This document shows positions 62,131 through 64,000 of a DNA stretch of 64,000 nucleotides, one piece after another. Made by a program: the position numbers and the translations under genes. The notes under the pieces are model-generated. The model worked only from the letters and a program-made list of their open reading frames with translations. It had not been told where the DNA came from and made no database searches. The stretch's first letter is position 1; every line of letters starts with the position of its first letter. The DNA comes from Pseudorasbora parva. Lineage: Eukaryota > Chordata > Actinopteri > Cypriniformes > Gobionidae. Where the stretch lies: positions 8,027,300-8,091,299 of the forward strand of contig NC_090195.1 of assembly GCF_024679245.1 (NCBI RefSeq), in the 5' to 3' direction.

Positions 62131-62139
62131 AATCACTTA

Positions 62140-62460
62140 AACGTGCAGTATGCAACTTTTGGCCACTAGGGGTCACTCATTCAAAATAATAACAACAGAC
62201 GTACTTTGATGACGTCGGGAAAGTGCGTGGGCTCATGGGAATTGTTGTCATTATTGCCACTGTCAACCAGCGAATCTGGCATCTCCAGCAGAAAACATGT
62301 TCACTGACAAGGTAATTGTTATATTACATCTCTATTATTGTTAAGTTTAGTTACGGCTTTTCACTTTATGTAATGTCAATCTAATGAAATAGCAGCGAGC
62401 TACCGTTACTTAACAAACTTATCAGTAACGTTAGATAATGTGCGAGACAGAAGGCGTTTC
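62140..62460. mobile_element. Dispersed repeat, GCAACTTTTGGCCACTAGGGG type
   Basis: Begins AAACGTGCAGTATGCAAC, then TTTTGGCCACTAGGGGTCAC, a recognisable teleost repeat opening, with a GC-richer body (GACGTCGGGAAAGTGCGTGGG). No matching right end was found, so it is truncated or runs on into the next element. Confidence 0.5.
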
Positions 62461-62575
62461 TCAATGTCAAGGAAGGATCCTCGGAAGCCAGAATTCTAAA
62501 GATGCCACGTCATCGACATCCGACGAAGGACTGTTCCAATGTCGAGGATCCTCGGAATTCAACCAAGGACTGAGG
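62455..62575. mobile_element. MITE fragment with GAGGATCCTCGGAA repeats
   Basis: CAATGTCAAGGAAGGATCC, TCGGAAGCCAGAATTC and CCAATGTCGAGGATCCTCGG are internally repeated near-palindromic phrases, typical of a hAT-related fish MITE. Ends not defined. Confidence 0.45.
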
Positions 62576-62576
62576 G

Positions 62577-63059
62577 TGCGTCCGAAATCGCGTACTATGT
62601 GAGTAGGTACTACATTTGAATTAGAACGTACTTCGCGACCGTTAAAAAAGTACGTTCTATATAGTATGAATACGGGTAGTATGAATGGAGTCGGACGTAC
62701 TACATGCGCCATGATGGAATTGTCACGTGATAGACGCCGTCATGACAGCGCGGAGATTTAAAGAGCCCATTCCACCGACTGCACACATTCGCCAGCGATG
62801 TTTTCAGATCTGCTTCGCTTTTATCTGCGTTTTTACATCGTTCGAGCTCACAATCCAGAGGAGGCGTCGGTCAGCTCCTCGCAGGTCACGCCTACGTCGA
62901 GAGCTTGTGCGGAATTTCTCAAATAATGCAAGTATTATAATGTATTTAGCTTTTAAATATTACCTCAGAAACAAATGTGTGTGCGTGTCTCTATTAATGG
63001 AGCTACAGTGGTCCCTAGAGGCGACACCCACCAACCACTGGCACAACGGCTTAGGCTGA
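62577..63059. mobile_element. MITE fragment, GGTGCGTCCGAAATCGCGTACT type
   Basis: Begins GGTGCGTCCGAAATCGCG, followed by TACTA/GTAGTA-rich text (GTAGGTACTACATTTG, AGTATGAATACGGGTAG), a common opening of a cyprinid MITE. No right end was found. The 110-codon ORF at 62727-63059 is GC-rich chance or repeat sequence. Confidence 0.5.
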
Positions 63060-63773
63060 GTGTGAATTTGTGTGCCAAACATTTGAAATTATAGTTACAT
63101 ATCACATATTTGAGCTTCATGTTTTACAAATTATTTACTTCAAGAGTAAATCCAAAAATTACCGAGATCGTAGTCTTCATCTTGTACACACTTTAAAAGA
63201 AACATATAACTTTAACGTTATTGAACTATTTTAAAGTGATGCCCTATAAATGAGATTACTAGTTATCAAAGTCCTTTTAGATCTTTTTGAAACCTGTGAA
63301 AGTTACCTTACCGAAGCTGCTTAAGTTAAACTTCTTTCCTCGTGATGACACTATAATAAAAAAACATTTTAATACCTTTCCTTTTGGTGGTGTTTAACGC
63401 TATGTACGGCAAAATTATGTGATTTTATTTTAAGCTTTGTATCCTACGAATCCATTTGAAAGTTAAATACACAAAAATAAAGCAAATACATTTTAATGGT
63501 GTCTGGAGTGTTTTTTTCTCTATAGTGCAGCACTCATATTCAGAGTAAGACAGCATATTTTTCAGATACACGTGCAATTAGCTCGTTTCAAAAACCAGCA
63601 ACACATACAGAACGCTTTAAAAAAAATACTCAAGGCCATATATTAGCAATTTACCACTGACAATATAGCTACTATAAAGCCCTAGGAATTAAGTGTTTTG
63701 TAATATAACTTGCTAAACAGCATGACGGTGAATTTACAAACAAATGAAAGGAGACACTGTATCATTTGATTTC
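63060..63773. other. Intergenic sequence, no gene seen
   Basis: AT-rich, no repeat boundaries or exon recognised before the minus-strand poly(A) signal. Confidence 0.4.
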
Positions 63774-63779
63774 TTTATT
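63774..63779 (-). terminator. Possible minus-strand polyadenylation signal
   Basis: AATAAA on the - strand (TTTATT on +), 31 bp past the stop codon of the possible terminal exon below. Confidence 0.4.
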
Positions 63780-63809
63780 ATCATCATTGTTTAGCAATTA
63801 ACGTTATTT

Positions 63810-63878
63810 CTAGTAGCCGAAGGAATCTTTTCTTTCTCTCACTTCTTGGTTAAAACACGGGTGGGTGTTCATCAGCCC
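63810..63878 (-). CDS. Possible terminal exon of a convergent neighbour gene (partial)
   Basis: On the - strand an acceptor (TTGATTTTGCAG, immediately right of 63878) is followed by 69 bases open in one frame: GLMNTHPCFNQEVRERKDSF then GY and stop TAG. An AATAAA follows 31 bp later. The arrangement (acceptor, short open tail, stop, poly(A) signal) looks like a last coding exon of a gene entering from beyond 64000. In human the gene convergent to CNN3 is SLC44A3, but I do not recognise this peptide as its C-terminus, so no name is given. Chance is a real alternative for so short an ORF. Confidence 0.35.
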   Translation of the reverse strand, partial: GLMNTHPCFNQEVRERKDSFGY

Positions 63879-64000
63879 CTGCAAAATCAACACAGAGATT
63901 AACATGTGATGAACCATGGTCAGTTTATTAATGCTAACGGTAACGTACATGGACAAGCTGAGGTAATTTAAACTTGTTAACAGCAGTTTGCTGTGTAACC

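Overview
The window is vertebrate nuclear DNA, almost certainly from a teleost of the carp/zebrafish group (cyprinid). The evidence is two multi-exon genes with GT-AG introns, very high AT content outside exons, many (TA)n, (GATA)n/(CTAT)n and (CA)n microsatellites, and a dense load of miniature DNA transposons and decayed Tc1-type transposons of kinds familiar from cyprinid genomes. No bacterial-type operons, RNA genes or CRISPR arrays were seen.

Two complete protein-coding genes lie head to tail on the + strand. ALG14 has four coding exons between 22447 and 37404 and encodes 220 residues. It is the membrane anchor of the ALG13/ALG14 GlcNAc transferase, which performs the second step of N-glycan precursor synthesis. 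CNN3 has seven coding exons between 40810 and 58642 and encodes 329 residues. It is acidic calponin-3, an actin-binding protein with one CH domain and three calponin repeats. All introns of both genes obey GT-AG and the reading frames join without stops. The order ALG14-CNN3 on one strand matches the human 1p21 neighbourhood. There the next gene, SLC44A3, lies in convergent orientation, and a possible minus-strand terminal exon with its own AATAAA at 63774-63878 fits that position, though I could not recognise its peptide.

Layout: 1-22.4 kb is intergenic and made largely of repeats. It holds a TTAA-flanked MITE (310-930), microsatellites, a cluster of TA-flanked MITEs with another MITE nested inside (11.1-13.7 kb), a 29-copy 51-bp minisatellite (14.6-16.1 kb), two copies of a hAT-like MITE carrying a piece of a RecQ-type helicase gene (10.3 and 16.5 kb), and a textbook 192-bp hAT MITE (19.4 kb). 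ALG14 intron 3 (24.1-37.2 kb) holds a relict mariner/Tc1 element, several foldback structures, two decayed Tc1 transposase copies and a young MITE with perfect 52-bp terminal repeats. CNN3 intron 1 (40.9-54.6 kb) holds a third copy of the helicase-fragment MITE, a nearly complete 1.22-kb Tc1 element and a 1.09-kb PIF/Harbinger-type MITE. CNN3 intron 2 holds a 1.48-kb non-autonomous hAT with another MITE nested in it. A 169-bp MITE sits in the CNN3 3' UTR. Downstream (59.4-64 kb) are a degenerate TTAGCATG-type array of about 1 kb, more MITE fragments and the possible neighbouring gene end.

I found no convincing new multi-gene system. The most interesting items are the MITE family that carries a CCAAT/GC-box promoter-like segment plus the first coding segment of a RecQ-like helicase, the minisatellite with higher-order structure, and several datable nested insertions.
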